A program made the translations under genes and the position numbers. This document shows positions 15,407 to 23,350 of a stretch of DNA of 64,000 nt, piece after piece; position 1 is the first letter of the stretch, and each line of letters starts with the position of its first letter. Under the pieces are notes generated by a model. That model made no database searches. It was not told where the DNA came from and was given only the letters and a program-made list of their open reading frames with translations. The DNA is from Marinimicrobium agarilyticum DSM 16975 (GTDB lineage Bacteria; Pseudomonadota; Gammaproteobacteria; Pseudomonadales; Cellvibrionaceae): contig NZ_AUHU01000017.1 of NCBI RefSeq assembly GCF_000423345.1, positions 16,391 to 80,390 of the forward strand, read 5' to 3'.

Positions 15407-16153
15407 ATTCAACGCAACGACTCTTTCCCATAGGTCATTGGTCCACTGGGCCAGCTCGTGCACGAACGGGTCTACCACCAGGCTGGGATCAAGGCACCAG
15501 CGATCAATGTCGGGATGTCCCACGGCCGCGTACTCCCAGTCAATCAGGTATAAACGCTCATCACTTTCCAGAATGTTTTCAGGAATCAGATCGTGATGGG
15601 TCAAGACCGGCTCCCAGCCCGAGCGATCAAACGCGACCAGGCGGGGCCAGAAGTCATTCCAACCCTGGGCCAATTTCTGCTCAATCGCTCCAGCCGCCTC
15701 TAGCTGGTGCCAGTAGTGACTGAGATAGTCTTGATAACGCCGCCGCGGGGTTTCCGGTTCAAGCTGATGCACCCGCGCAAGCATTTCCAACAGTCGGCGT
15801 CGCTGGTAGGGATTCTCCAGGTCGCTGGCATTCCAGGTGCGGGCGTCGATATGACGAAAGACGGTGAAACAATAATCCGGCGACCAATAGCCGGCACCGC
15901 GCGTGATGCCCGCCGCCGCGACGGTTTCCAGTATTCGCTCTTCATGCTCGCGCTGAATGCCCAAGGATTCTCCCCGGGGGTTGTTCAGCCGCAATAACAA
16001 CTCATAGGGCAACCCGGGGGCGTGGAGTTGATAACTGCGATTGGTTCGCCCGCCCGGGACCGGGGCTATAACCCTCGGCCGATCCTTAAGGCCCATCCCC
16101 CAGTCCGGCCAGGTATCGAGCGCTTGCTCCAGCGCACCGGGCGCCTCAAGCAC
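15386..16153 (-). CDS. Choline/aminoglycoside-kinase-fold phosphotransferase, probable thiamine kinase
   Basis: The 255-residue protein of the APH fold contains the catalytic loop THHDLIPENIL (HxDxxxxN) and the metal-binding LIDWEYAAVGHPDIDRW. The start is taken as GTG at 16153, because GGAGG lies about 6 bases upstream and the codon overlaps the pnuT stop (GTGCTTGA). A longer frame from 16216 would overlap pnuT by 71 bp. As the last gene of a riboswitch-headed thiamine uptake operon, phosphorylation of imported thiamine (ThiK-like) is the most economical role. That is contextual, as the fold also serves choline and aminoglycosides. Confidence 0.75.
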   Translation of the reverse strand: MLEAPGALEQALDTWPDWGMGLKDRPRVIAPVPGGRTNRSYQLHAPGLPYELLLRLNNPRGESLGIQREHEERILETVAAAGITRGAGYWSPDYCFTVFRHIDARTWNASDLENPYQRRRLLEMLARVHQLEPETPRRRYQDYLSHYWHQLEAAGAIEQKLAQGWNDFWPRLVAFDRSGWEPVLTHHDLIPENILESDERLYLIDWEYAAVGHPDIDRWCLDPSLVVDPFVHELAQWTNDLWERVVALNSDGADQ

Positions 16154-16778
16154 GGGCGACCTCCGTCTGCTCAACGTCAAGGCTGCGATAGTCCCGGTAC
16201 CAGTTGATCCACCCAAATACCGAAATTACCAGGTAGCTGACCAGGAGCAGCGCGGTGAGGTACATTTCCCGATCTATAAGCACAACGATGGCGGTGCTGT
16301 TGATGACCATCCAGTAGGGCCAGTTCTCAAGGACCTTGCGCGCGACCATGAAGGTGGTGACCACAGCGGCCCAGGTGGTGAACGAGTCCACATAAGGCCA
16401 GGCGGCCTCGCTGAAATAGGTCAGCCAGGTGCCCGAAGCGGCGCTGATCAGCAGCACACCCCCAATCACCAGTAGGTGTTTTTGCCAGGGCCAGGTTTGC
16501 ACGGGCAATTCGGTATCACCTTTGCCGCCGTGGCGCCACTGCAACCAGCCGTACACGGCCATGGCCATGTAATAGACGTTGAGGCCGGACTCCATGAGCA
16601 GACTGACGTTCCAGTAGAGCACGGTGTAGATGGCGGTACTGGCGAAGCCGCAGTACCAGCACAGGGGGTTTTGTCGAACGGCCAGTACGATGTAGCCGAT
16701 GGCGAGTATCACGGCGACGAGTTCCCAGCCGAGCCATTGGGACCAGGTATTGGCGATTTGCTGGGCGACCTCTTCCAT
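16146..16778 (-). CDS. pnuT: PnuC-family thiamine transporter (PnuT)
   Basis: The 210-residue integral membrane protein has about seven hydrophobic segments and the PnuC-family hallmarks WLGWELVAVILAIGYIV, QNPLCWYCGFAS, NVYYMAMAVYGWLQW and a final SVFGWINWYRDY. PnuC relatives are facilitated-diffusion vitamin channels; the PnuT branch carries thiamine and relies on intracellular phosphorylation to trap it. The neighbouring TPP riboswitch, YkoF-like gene and kinase point to thiamine rather than nicotinamide riboside. The start lies 1 bp from the upstream gene's stop and the end overlaps the kinase start. Confidence 0.88.
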   Translation of the reverse strand: MEEVAQQIANTWSQWLGWELVAVILAIGYIVLAVRQNPLCWYCGFASTAIYTVLYWNVSLLMESGLNVYYMAMAVYGWLQWRHGGKGDTELPVQTWPWQKHLLVIGGVLLISAASGTWLTYFSEAAWPYVDSFTTWAAVVTTFMVARKVLENWPYWMVINSTAIVVLIDREMYLTALLLVSYLVISVFGWINWYRDYRSLDVEQTEVARA

Positions 16779-16779
16779 T

Positions 16780-17031
16780 TCAGTTCAGGGCTTCGTAGTT
16801 GGGTAGGAATTTGGTGACGAAGACGGCTTTGCCAAAGTGTTCATAGCTGTATTTGAGGCCATCCCGAAGCACGTCCATGACGCGGTCGTAGTCGCCGGTG
16901 ATGATGGTGCAGGTGGGGACGGTCTGGATTTTGAGGCCGTCCTGTTGGTTGAGCCAGTCGATGAAGCCTTTGATCGGCGGGATGTAGTCGCCGTTAAAGG
17001 GATACATGCTGATTTCTATGGAGAGTTTCAT
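16780..17031 (-). CDS. YkoF/thiamine-binding-like small protein
   Basis: The 83-residue protein starts MKLSIEISMYPFNGDYIPP and ends FVTKFLPNYEALN. It resembles single-domain YkoF/MTH1187-type proteins, small ferredoxin-like folds that bind thiamine (e.g. B. subtilis YkoF). Acting cytoplasmically as a vitamin carrier or sensor next to PnuT is plausible. The ATG at 17031 matches the family start; a longer frame upstream merely reads through the repeat element. The downstream pnuT begins immediately. A palindromic repeat pair separates it from the receptor gene. Confidence 0.7.
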   Translation of the reverse strand: MKLSIEISMYPFNGDYIPPIKGFIDWLNQQDGLKIQTVPTCTIITGDYDRVMDVLRDGLKYSYEHFGKAVFVTKFLPNYEALN

Positions 17032-17064
17032 AGGGGTTGAACCTTTTTGATTAAGTTTGGGGGC

Positions 17065-17171
17065 GAGCCGATCCGGTGCACTGACCCAAGACACGCCGTA
17101 AACCCATCCCTGGGGGCTCGAATCGCGTGTCCCGCGCTCCACGGTCTTGGGTCAGTGCACCGGATCGACTC
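17065..17171 (+). repeat. Palindromic element copy 1 (pair I, core forward)
   Basis: A 28-bp stem, GAGCCGATCCGGTGCACTGA... at 17065-17092 and its complement at 17144-17171 (one mismatch), encloses a 51-nt core (17093-17143) starting ACGCCGTAAACCCATCCCTG. The core has two internal hairpins. Its second hairpin differs from copy 2 at two bases that stay paired (one as G-T). The stem sequence is unique to this copy. It lies 33 bp upstream of the YkoF-like start. Confidence 0.9.
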
Positions 17172-17252
17172 TTCGCCGGACGTTCAGGAGTGTTTATCAA
17201 ATTCAAGTTGCACCGCTTTCTGGGCGATGTCGGACCAAGAACGTGATGCTAA

Positions 17253-17359
17253 GTCGTTGTCAGAAACCTTGGACCAGGACCGTGGAGCGGGGGACCCGCG
17301 ATTCGAGCCCCCAGGGATGGGTTTACGGCGTGTCCTGGTCCAAGGTTTCTGACAACGAC
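17253..17359 (-). repeat. Palindromic element copy 2 (pair I, core reversed)
   Basis: A perfect 28-bp stem (17253-17280 with 17332-17359) encloses a 51-nt core (17281-17331) that is the reverse complement of the copy 1 core with two differences. The stem sequence is unrelated to that of copy 1. Short complements TGGGGGCG (17058-17065) and CGCCCCCA (17359-17366) bracket the whole pair. Confidence 0.9.
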
Positions 17360-17373
17360 GCCCCCACACTACA

Positions 17374-19551
17374 CTAGAAGCGCAAGGTCAAATCCACCCC
17401 CACAACACGAGGTTCGCCGAACTGGTAATAGGGCTCGGTGGCATAACCGTTGCGGGGGTCGTTGCCGAAGGCGCCGAAGCCTCGGGTCTGGTAGAGCTCA
17501 TCGGTCAGGTTTCTACCCCAGAGAGCCACCTCCCAGGCATCCGTGCGATACCCAACGCGGGCATTCAGCAACTCATACGAATCCGACTGCGCCTCGTGGC
17601 GGCTGGAGAAGTAGAACGCATCTTTCCCTTCCACCTCTACCCGAGCGTACCAGTGCTCAGTCAAGTTAAACATGGCGCCTACCGCAAACTGGTAACTGGG
17701 CGCATGCGGCAAATCATGGCCACTCAAATCCACCGGCTCATCAGGCTCGTCTTCGTTGGCTCCGACGTGAATGAAACTCTGGAAATCGTCAAACTCGCTA
17801 TCGAGCAGGCCCAAGCTGGCGAACACTTCAACCACCGAATTGAGCCGGGCGTTAGTTTCCAGCTCCAAACCGGCGGCGCTGCCGGAGGCCGCATTGGTGG
17901 TGAAGTCGGTAAAACGGCATGGGCAGGTTCCGTCATCCTCGGGATCCACGCGTGATTGTTTGGTCTGGATATCGTCCCGGTCTTGATAGAATAGCGCGAT
18001 GCGAGTCTGCAAGGCGCCATCAAAGCCTTCGCCTTTCCAACCCAGCTCGTAATTCCACAGCGTCTCGGTGGAGAACTCCCGATCTTCCGACGGCAAGGTC
18101 TGACTGCTATTGAAGCCGCCGGCTTTAAAGCCGCGTGAAGCCAGGCCGTACCAGAGATTATCGGCACTGTCCCGGTATTCCAGCGCCAATTTGCCGCCCC
18201 ACATATTTTCGGAGGGGGAGAATGCCGCCTCGTCGCTATCCACATAGTCGGCATCGCGGGTTTCGTAGCGCAGGCCAGAGGTGAGGCCCCAGCGGTCTGC
18301 GAGCGGGATGTCCAGTTGACCGTAAAGCGCTCGACTGGCGGTATCAAACTCACTCAGAAAATCGCCGTCCAAATAGGTTTGCTCACGGCGCAAGTCTTCG
18401 CTTTGATCACGGTAATAGACGCCAGTCACCCACCCCAGCTCGTCGTCGGCATTGTTGGAAACAAGACGAAGGTCCAGACTGGTGTTCTGGTTGTCTCGGA
18501 GGTAGTTGTCCGTCGACTTGTAAGGGTAAGAAACCTTATCCTCAACGACGCAACTGAAGTCCACGCATATTTCTTCGTAACTCCAGTCTTCATCATAGCC
18601 GTACTCCAGATCGGAGCTGGCGTGGCTCAACAAGCCGATCAGGTCATAGGCCTCGCTCGCCTGCCACTGCAGCCGCACGGAGCCCGCCAGAGTTTCCTGG
18701 CGGTCGTGACCGGGCTGGTCCGACAACGTCGTGCGGGTATTGTCGAGAGAAAACCCGTCGTAGCCATTGTCGACGTCCACATAGAGGGCGGTGAAATCCC
18801 AGTTGGTACGCTCGTTCGGTTGCCATTGCAGTTTGCCCCGAAGGGTCTGCTCGTCGATGTTGGCATTGTCATCAATACCAAGGTAGGCGTTTTCCTGATA
18901 ACCATCGCTGGTGGTGGAACCGACGGCAAAGCGGTAGCCCAGGGTTTCGGAGACCGGGCCGCTCCAGACGCCGCTGGCGGTCTGGGTGTTGTATTCGGCC
19001 AGCCCCAGAGACGCCTCGCCGTAGAACTGCTCGGTCGGTTCGCCGGAGACCATATTGATCAACCCGGCCATGGCGTTGGCCCCATAGAGAGTGCCCTGGG
19101 GGCCTCGCAGGATTTCGATCTGCTGGATATCCAATGTGGTGGCCGCGCCACCGATGCCGGTCAAATCAATGCCGTCGACAATCAGCCCCACCGAGGGGTT
19201 GATGGGCTCGACAAACTGACTGCGTTCGCCGATACCGCGAATCTGGAAAAAGCGGCCGCGCGAAGCGCCCGTGGAAAAGTTGACGTTCGGTGCGGTGTTC
19301 AGTACCTGCTCAAGATGTTGGGCGCTGCGCTGTTCGATGGTACGCGCATCAATCACGGTGGCACTGGTGGCAAAATCAAACAGCTCGGCCTGGCGGAAAT
19401 CGGCAGTGACCAGGATTTCTTCAGTCACTTCCGGCAAAGTCGGCTTGGCGGAGGCTTGTGCCATTGCGGTCGTCTGGGCCAGGGTACCCACGGACATAAG
19501 AGCGGCACTGAGCAGCGTTCGAGAAAAGCGGTTCGTTTGAAGCGGGTTCAT
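17374..19551 (-). CDS. TonB-dependent outer-membrane receptor, probable thiamine receptor
   Basis: The 725-residue receptor has a signal peptide (LLSAALMSVGTLAQTTAMAQA), a TonB-box-like EEILVTA near residue 44, a plug (SAQHLEQVLNTAPNVNF, FFQIRGIGERSQF, IEILRGPQGTLYGANAMAG) and a barrel ending GEPRVVGVDLTLRF with the expected terminal phenylalanine. It is the first gene behind a TPP riboswitch and sits upstream of thiamine-binding, transport and kinase genes. Uptake of thiamine or a thiamine precursor across the outer membrane is therefore inferred. Thiamine-regulated TonB receptors are known from comparative genomics. SD GGAGAC lies 8 bases before the ATG. Confidence 0.93.
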   Translation of the reverse strand: MNPLQTNRFSRTLLSAALMSVGTLAQTTAMAQASAKPTLPEVTEEILVTADFRQAELFDFATSATVIDARTIEQRSAQHLEQVLNTAPNVNFSTGASRGRFFQIRGIGERSQFVEPINPSVGLIVDGIDLTGIGGAATTLDIQQIEILRGPQGTLYGANAMAGLINMVSGEPTEQFYGEASLGLAEYNTQTASGVWSGPVSETLGYRFAVGSTTSDGYQENAYLGIDDNANIDEQTLRGKLQWQPNERTNWDFTALYVDVDNGYDGFSLDNTRTTLSDQPGHDRQETLAGSVRLQWQASEAYDLIGLLSHASSDLEYGYDEDWSYEEICVDFSCVVEDKVSYPYKSTDNYLRDNQNTSLDLRLVSNNADDELGWVTGVYYRDQSEDLRREQTYLDGDFLSEFDTASRALYGQLDIPLADRWGLTSGLRYETRDADYVDSDEAAFSPSENMWGGKLALEYRDSADNLWYGLASRGFKAGGFNSSQTLPSEDREFSTETLWNYELGWKGEGFDGALQTRIALFYQDRDDIQTKQSRVDPEDDGTCPCRFTDFTTNAASGSAAGLELETNARLNSVVEVFASLGLLDSEFDDFQSFIHVGANEDEPDEPVDLSGHDLPHAPSYQFAVGAMFNLTEHWYARVEVEGKDAFYFSSRHEAQSDSYELLNARVGYRTDAWEVALWGRNLTDELYQTRGFGAFGNDPRNGYATEPYYQFGEPRVVGVDLTLRF

Positions 19552-19557
19552 CGTTGA

Positions 19558-19584
19558 GTCTCCAGTCTTTCAATCAGTGGAGAC
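19558..19584 (-). promoter_or_regulatory. Shine-Dalgarno-sequestering hairpin
   Basis: On the minus strand GTCTCCA (complement of 19578-19584) can pair with TGGAGAC (complement of 19558-19564), which contains the ribosome binding site of the receptor gene. Between the TPP aptamer and the start codon this fits an expression platform acting at translation initiation. Confidence 0.6.
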
Positions 19585-19692
19585 CCGGTATGCGAGCGGG
19601 AGTCTGTCGGAACCCTTATTGTTCTTGGCCCGGTTATTGGTCTTGGCCAATGGCGACCGTGGGCGAGCCCGGGCGGGCGGTGCGGTTCCTCT

Positions 19693-19790
19693 TCCTATCC
19701 CTACGCCGGCATTAACCGGATCAGGTTCAACGGGTCCACTCTGGTCGCCCAGAGCGTCTCAGGTTTATCACCTCCCCGAGGAGTGGCGCC
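19693..19790 (-). promoter_or_regulatory. TPP riboswitch (THI element)
   Basis: Read on the minus strand the conserved elements appear in order: CTCCTCGGGGAGG, CTGAGA, then ACCCGTTGAACCTGATCCGG and TTAATGCCGGCGTAGGGA, which are the thi-box core and pyrophosphate-sensing half of the TPP aptamer. It lies about 140 bp upstream of the receptor start. TPP binding should shut off the receptor and probably the downstream thiamine genes. Confidence 0.95.
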
Positions 19791-19885
19791 AATTCTAACG
19801 CGTAAGCCGGTGTTCACCAAGCGACTTTTCTCCGTTCAGGCATTCCCCAGAACACGACTCCCCCGCTCGCGAACCACACTACCCA

Positions 19886-20233
19886 CTAAGGTGCCACCTC
19901 CCGCCAGACCCAGTAACCGGTACCGGTCACCGCCAGCACAGACAACCCCAACCCGATCTGCAACCAGGCGAGCAGAGGCATCTCCATCAGAACCACGGTC
20001 AGGTGAGTGGTCAGAGGCTGAACCGGGATGATCAACCAGGCCCCGGCCCCTGCGAGCAGGGCGATCATCAGTAGCGACCAGAGCCACAAGGCCCTGGGCC
20101 GACGGGCCGGCTCAGTCGGTAACTGCAACATGACCTGGTCCGTGAAACCATCGTCGTCAATGTACTCCGCTGCCTGCTGGAGCTCCCGGGCCAGCCTGTG
20201 CTCCAGTTCACGGTCATCAGAGAGAGAAGTCAT
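19886..20233 (-). CDS. Small membrane protein after ECF sigma factor, putative anti-sigma
   Basis: The 115-residue protein starts MTSLSDDRELEHRL. It has a charged cytoplasmic-type N-terminus (about 60 residues) and two transmembrane segments (about residues 63-82 and 89-110), ending WVWREVAP. No family is recognised with confidence. Its ATG overlaps the sigma-factor stop by ATGA (20230-20233), and the layout suggests a membrane anti-sigma factor. It lacks an obvious zinc-binding HxxxCxxC motif. Confidence 0.65.
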   Translation of the reverse strand: MTSLSDDRELEHRLARELQQAAEYIDDDGFTDQVMLQLPTEPARRPRALWLWSLLMIALLAGAGAWLIIPVQPLTTHLTVVLMEMPLLAWLQIGLGLSVLAVTGTGYWVWREVAP

Positions 20234-20799
20234 GGTTGAGTCTCCTGCCAGGGTGATAATCGGGCCTGAAGGGCCCGCTTGCCGCGCAATATGTGAGTTT
20301 TGACCGTCCCCAGAGGGAGGCCCATAACCTCCGCCACTTCCTGATGGCTGAGGCCCTCTTCCAGGTTCAGCCGCAACGCCCATTGTTGAGGGTCACTCAG
20401 CGCGGCCATCGCAGCCTCCAGGTCGCGCCGAACCTCGGTCGCTTGCAAGGGCTGTTCACTATGGTCCAGCTCTGGTTCGGCCTCTTCCAGATTCACCATC
20501 TGCCATTGCTCCCGCGCCAGACGCTTCTGACTGACCGCCGTATTGAACGTAATCCGATACAGCCAGGTGGAAAAACGCGCCTCTCCGCGATAGGTCGGCA
20601 AGGCGCGATACACTCGAATAAAGACGTCCTGAGCCAAGTCATCAGCGGCTGCCTCGTTACCCCGACTCAAGCGCCTTGCCCAGCGTCGCACAGCGGACTG
20701 GTGCCGCAGAACCAGCTGACGGAAAGCGTGCGGGTCCCGCTGGGTGATCACGCGGGCGATCAGGCCCGCGTCGGAGAGAGGGTCTTGGCCGGGACTCAT
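20230..20799 (-). CDS. ECF (sigma-70 family) RNA polymerase sigma factor
   Basis: The 189-residue protein has sigma region 2 (NEAAADDLAQDVFIRVYRAL, then FSTWLYRITFNTAVSQKR) and region 4 (LEEGLSHQEVAEVMGLPLGTVKTHILRGKRAL), no other domains and the usual ECF length. It directs polymerase to stress or envelope promoters. It overlaps the upstream DUF6249 gene by ATGA (20796-20799) and the downstream anti-sigma-like gene by ATGA, so the three are translationally coupled. Confidence 0.94.
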   Translation of the reverse strand: MSPGQDPLSDAGLIARVITQRDPHAFRQLVLRHQSAVRRWARRLSRGNEAAADDLAQDVFIRVYRALPTYRGEARFSTWLYRITFNTAVSQKRLAREQWQMVNLEEAEPELDHSEQPLQATEVRRDLEAAMAALSDPQQWALRLNLEEGLSHQEVAEVMGLPLGTVKTHILRGKRALQARLSPWQETQP

Positions 20800-21314
20800 T
20801 GACCGGCCTTGTCCGCCGACAGTTTCCAGATCAGTACTTTGGCAAGACCGACGCCGATCAGAATTAACCCAAGGCTACCGATGGCAAAGCCGTTCATGAG
20901 GGTCAGAAAAACCGTGAAACCGATCCCCGCACCCAGACAAATCAGGCCCTGGTTCAGATGGCGTTCCGGCGTGGCGACAGGCTCCGAGTCCGCCATCAGG
21001 TTTTCCGGAACCGGCTGCCCGCTTTCCAGAAACTTTTGAATCCGTTCGTTCAATAGCTGTTGGCGCCGCTCGCGGTGACGGAACACGAACAGTGCCACCA
21101 GAATCACCGTCAAGGCGGGTGCCCCGAATACCATCAAGATTCCGACAATGGGAATCGCAATGGCAGCGGCATCCCCGCCGGGAATACTGCCCGGCATATG
21201 TTGCTGCCATTCGGCAACCTCGGCCATGGCGGGCAGAGCCCCCAGCGCAAGTCCGGCCGTCAGCAGCATTAATCCGGCAAGCCGGAACCTATTCATCAGT
21301 ATTCTGTGGTTCAT
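20796..21314 (-). CDS. DUF6249-like membrane protein
   Basis: The 172-residue protein starts MNHRILMNRFRLAGLML with a signal peptide (LALGALPAMAE). A transmembrane segment (about residues 47-69) is followed by a basic stretch (FRHRERRQQLLNERIQKFLESGQPVPE) and two C-terminal membrane segments. This layout is familiar from DUF6249 proteins that often neighbour ECF sigma genes. The start at 21314 is supported by GAGGGAA; longer frames begin in non-coding sequence. First gene of the sigma operon. Role unknown, perhaps envelope sensing. Confidence 0.75.
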   Translation of the reverse strand: MNHRILMNRFRLAGLMLLTAGLALGALPAMAEVAEWQQHMPGSIPGGDAAAIAIPIVGILMVFGAPALTVILVALFVFRHRERRQQLLNERIQKFLESGQPVPENLMADSEPVATPERHLNQGLICLGAGIGFTVFLTLMNGFAIGSLGLILIGVGLAKVLIWKLSADKAGQ

Positions 21315-21474
21315 GGTAATTCCCTCAGGCATTGTAGTGTAGACGATCCAGCACCACGCTGGCTTACTCACTATGACGCGGGTAACCCTGTGTTTGGATT
21401 CAGAGCGAGAGAAAAACAGCGGAGGGACTCCGCTCCCGAAGCCCGGGAGCAGAGAAGAGCGGTAGGCGAGAAAC

Positions 21475-23100
21475 TTAAAGCTGGAAGCGACTGACCAGGG
21501 TATTGAGCTCCACGGCCAGCTTGGAGAGCTCCTCGGCCGAGGCACTGGTCTGATTGGCACCGGCAGCGGACTGGGTGGCAATATCGCTGATTTTCACCAG
21601 GTTGCGGTCCACCTCCCGTGCCACGCTGGCCTGCTCTTCGGCGGCGCTGGCAATGACCTGGTTGCGCTCGTTGATATCGTCAATGCCTTGGCTGATGCGC
21701 TCCAGCGCCTGACCGGCCGCCTTGGCCACGTCCAGCGATTTGAGGGCGCCCTCCCGGCTGGTCTGCATGGAGGAGACGGCCGTGTCCGTGCCGGTCTGTA
21801 TGTTGCGGATAATTTCCTCAATTTCTTTAGTGGAGCTCTGAGTCCGATGCGCAAGCGCTCTGACCTCGTCGGCGACTACGGCAAAACCGCGGCCCGCCTC
21901 GCCGGCACGGGCGGCCTCGATGGCAGCGTTCAAGGCCAGCAAATTGGTCTGCTCGGCGATGGCAATAATTACATCCATCACCTTGCCAATATCCCGAGCC
22001 TGCTCGTCCAGACCGTCCACCAGCTCGGAAGTCTTACCCAGCTCGTCGGTCATGTACTTGACGTAATCCCGGGACTCAATGACCTGGGCACGCCCTTCAC
22101 GGGCCGCCTTGGCGGAGTCCGCGGAGAAACCTGAGGTTTCGGAGGCGTTGCGTGCGACTTCTTCAATCGCCGCTGTCATTTCGGTCACCGCGCTGGCGGC
22201 CTGTTGGATTTCATCAGTCTGTTCCTGCAGGCTGCGGGAGGATTCCTCCGCCACTGAACTCAACTCCTCGGTGGCCGACGCCAATTGGGTGGACGAGTTG
22301 GAAATCTGGCTGATGGCGCTGCGCAGATTTTCCTGCATCAGTGCCAGGGAGTCGAGCAGGCGGGCCGGTTCGTCCTTGCCCTCCACCTCGATTGTCTGGC
22401 TGAGATCGCCGGCGGCCACAGATTCGGCCGCCGTCAGCGCCTGATTCAGGGGGCTGACAATGCTTGCGGTCATCCAAAGCGCCAGTAGGCAGGCCAGTAT
22501 GACAGCGACGGCCATCACGCCGATGGCCAGTATACGCCCCTGCTCATACACGGCATCCGCCGTATCCGAGGCGACCTGGGCGCCTGCCTGGTTGATCTCC
22601 GCCAGCTCCAGCAGAACGGCAGCCATTTCATCGGCGATGGGACCGAGGCGCTGGTTGACGATCTCCATGGCACTTTGGAAATCCCCGGCGCGTGCCAGCC
22701 GGACGATATCGTCCGCCCCGCGAAAGTAGTCCCCTTGAGCAAGGAGGAAACGCTCGTAAGCGGCCCGCTCTTCCGGCGAGGCGATATTGTCTTCAAACCG
22801 AGCCTGCGCCTCTTCAACGGAGTCTTTGACATCTTCAAGACGTTCAACATTGGCGCTGACTGCCGCCGGATTCGCGTCTGCGGCGACGCGCAAAGCAAAA
22901 ACACGGTAGCGCATCATCGATGTCCCCAGATCCCCCGCAGAGCGAACGCCGGGCAACCAGCGGTCAGCAATTTCGGTGGTTTCCGCCTGCATGCTTTCGA
23001 GTTCGTACAAAGCCACCCCGCCCAGGCCCAGCATCAACAGGATGACCACACCAAAGCCCGCCGCAAGGCGAGGGCCAATATTCAATGAACGCAACGACAT
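21475..23100 (-). CDS. Methyl-accepting chemotaxis protein
   Basis: The 541-residue protein has a transmembrane helix at about 12-32, a periplasmic four-helix-bundle sensor (4HB_MCP type, with an internal [10 protein letters not shown]), a second helix at about 195-215 ([20 protein letters not shown]), a HAMP domain and a cytoplasmic signalling domain. The receptor tip [18 protein letters not shown] is followed by [18 protein letters not shown]. It passes signals to CheA/CheW; the ligand is unknown. No C-terminal CheR-docking pentapeptide is seen. The start [16 protein letters not shown] was chosen over a longer frame because the receptor begins just before the first membrane helix. Confidence 0.93.
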   Translation of the reverse strand: MSLRSLNIGPRLAAGFGVVILLMLGLGGVALYELESMQAETTEIADRWLPGVRSAGDLGTSMMRYRVFALRVAADANPAAVSANVERLEDVKDSVEEAQARFEDNIASPEERAAYERFLLAQGDYFRGADDIVRLARAGDFQSAMEIVNQRLGPIADEMAAVLLELAEINQAGAQVASDTADAVYEQGRILAIGVMAVAVILACLLALWMTASIVSPLNQALTAAESVAAGDLSQTIEVEGKDEPARLLDSLALMQENLRSAISQISNSSTQLASATEELSSVAEESSRSLQEQTDEIQQAASAVTEMTAAIEEVARNASETSGFSADSAKAAREGRAQVIESRDYVKYMTDELGKTSELVDGLDEQARDIGKVMDVIIAIAEQTNLLALNAAIEAARAGEAGRGFAVVADEVRALAHRTQSSTKEIEEIIRNIQTGTDTAVSSMQTSREGALKSLDVAKAAGQALERISQGIDDINERNQVIASAAEEQASVAREVDRNLVKISDIATQSAAGANQTSASAEELSKLAVELNTLVSRFQL

Positions 23101-23350
23101 AACCTGGTTGACTCCCAAACATTCTCGCAAAACTGGACAATATCGTCTCTCAGTGGCATCTCCGGACGCCATGGTTACGTGCTGTTTTTAACCTAGCACA
23201 GGGTGGGAAGGTTTGCTTTCATCCTTTAGTCCCACCCCTTGTGTCGACCAGGCCCCCTAAAAGTTGAGGCCCACAAGGGGCTCTGGTGTACACTAGCGCC
23301 CCTGACCCCTTTCCTCCCGATCCACGACAGGAGACACAACGGAGCCCATC

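Noticed and set aside
17111..17130. tRNA-like T-loop (GGCTCGAATC) in the palindromic core
   Set aside because: No acceptor stem, anticodon arm or CCA pattern can be built around it; the match is limited to the loop.
18316..19557. Plus-strand open frame of about 410 codons opposite the thiamine TonB receptor
   Set aside because: It is an antisense shadow of the receptor, with no recognisable domain and no ribosome binding site.
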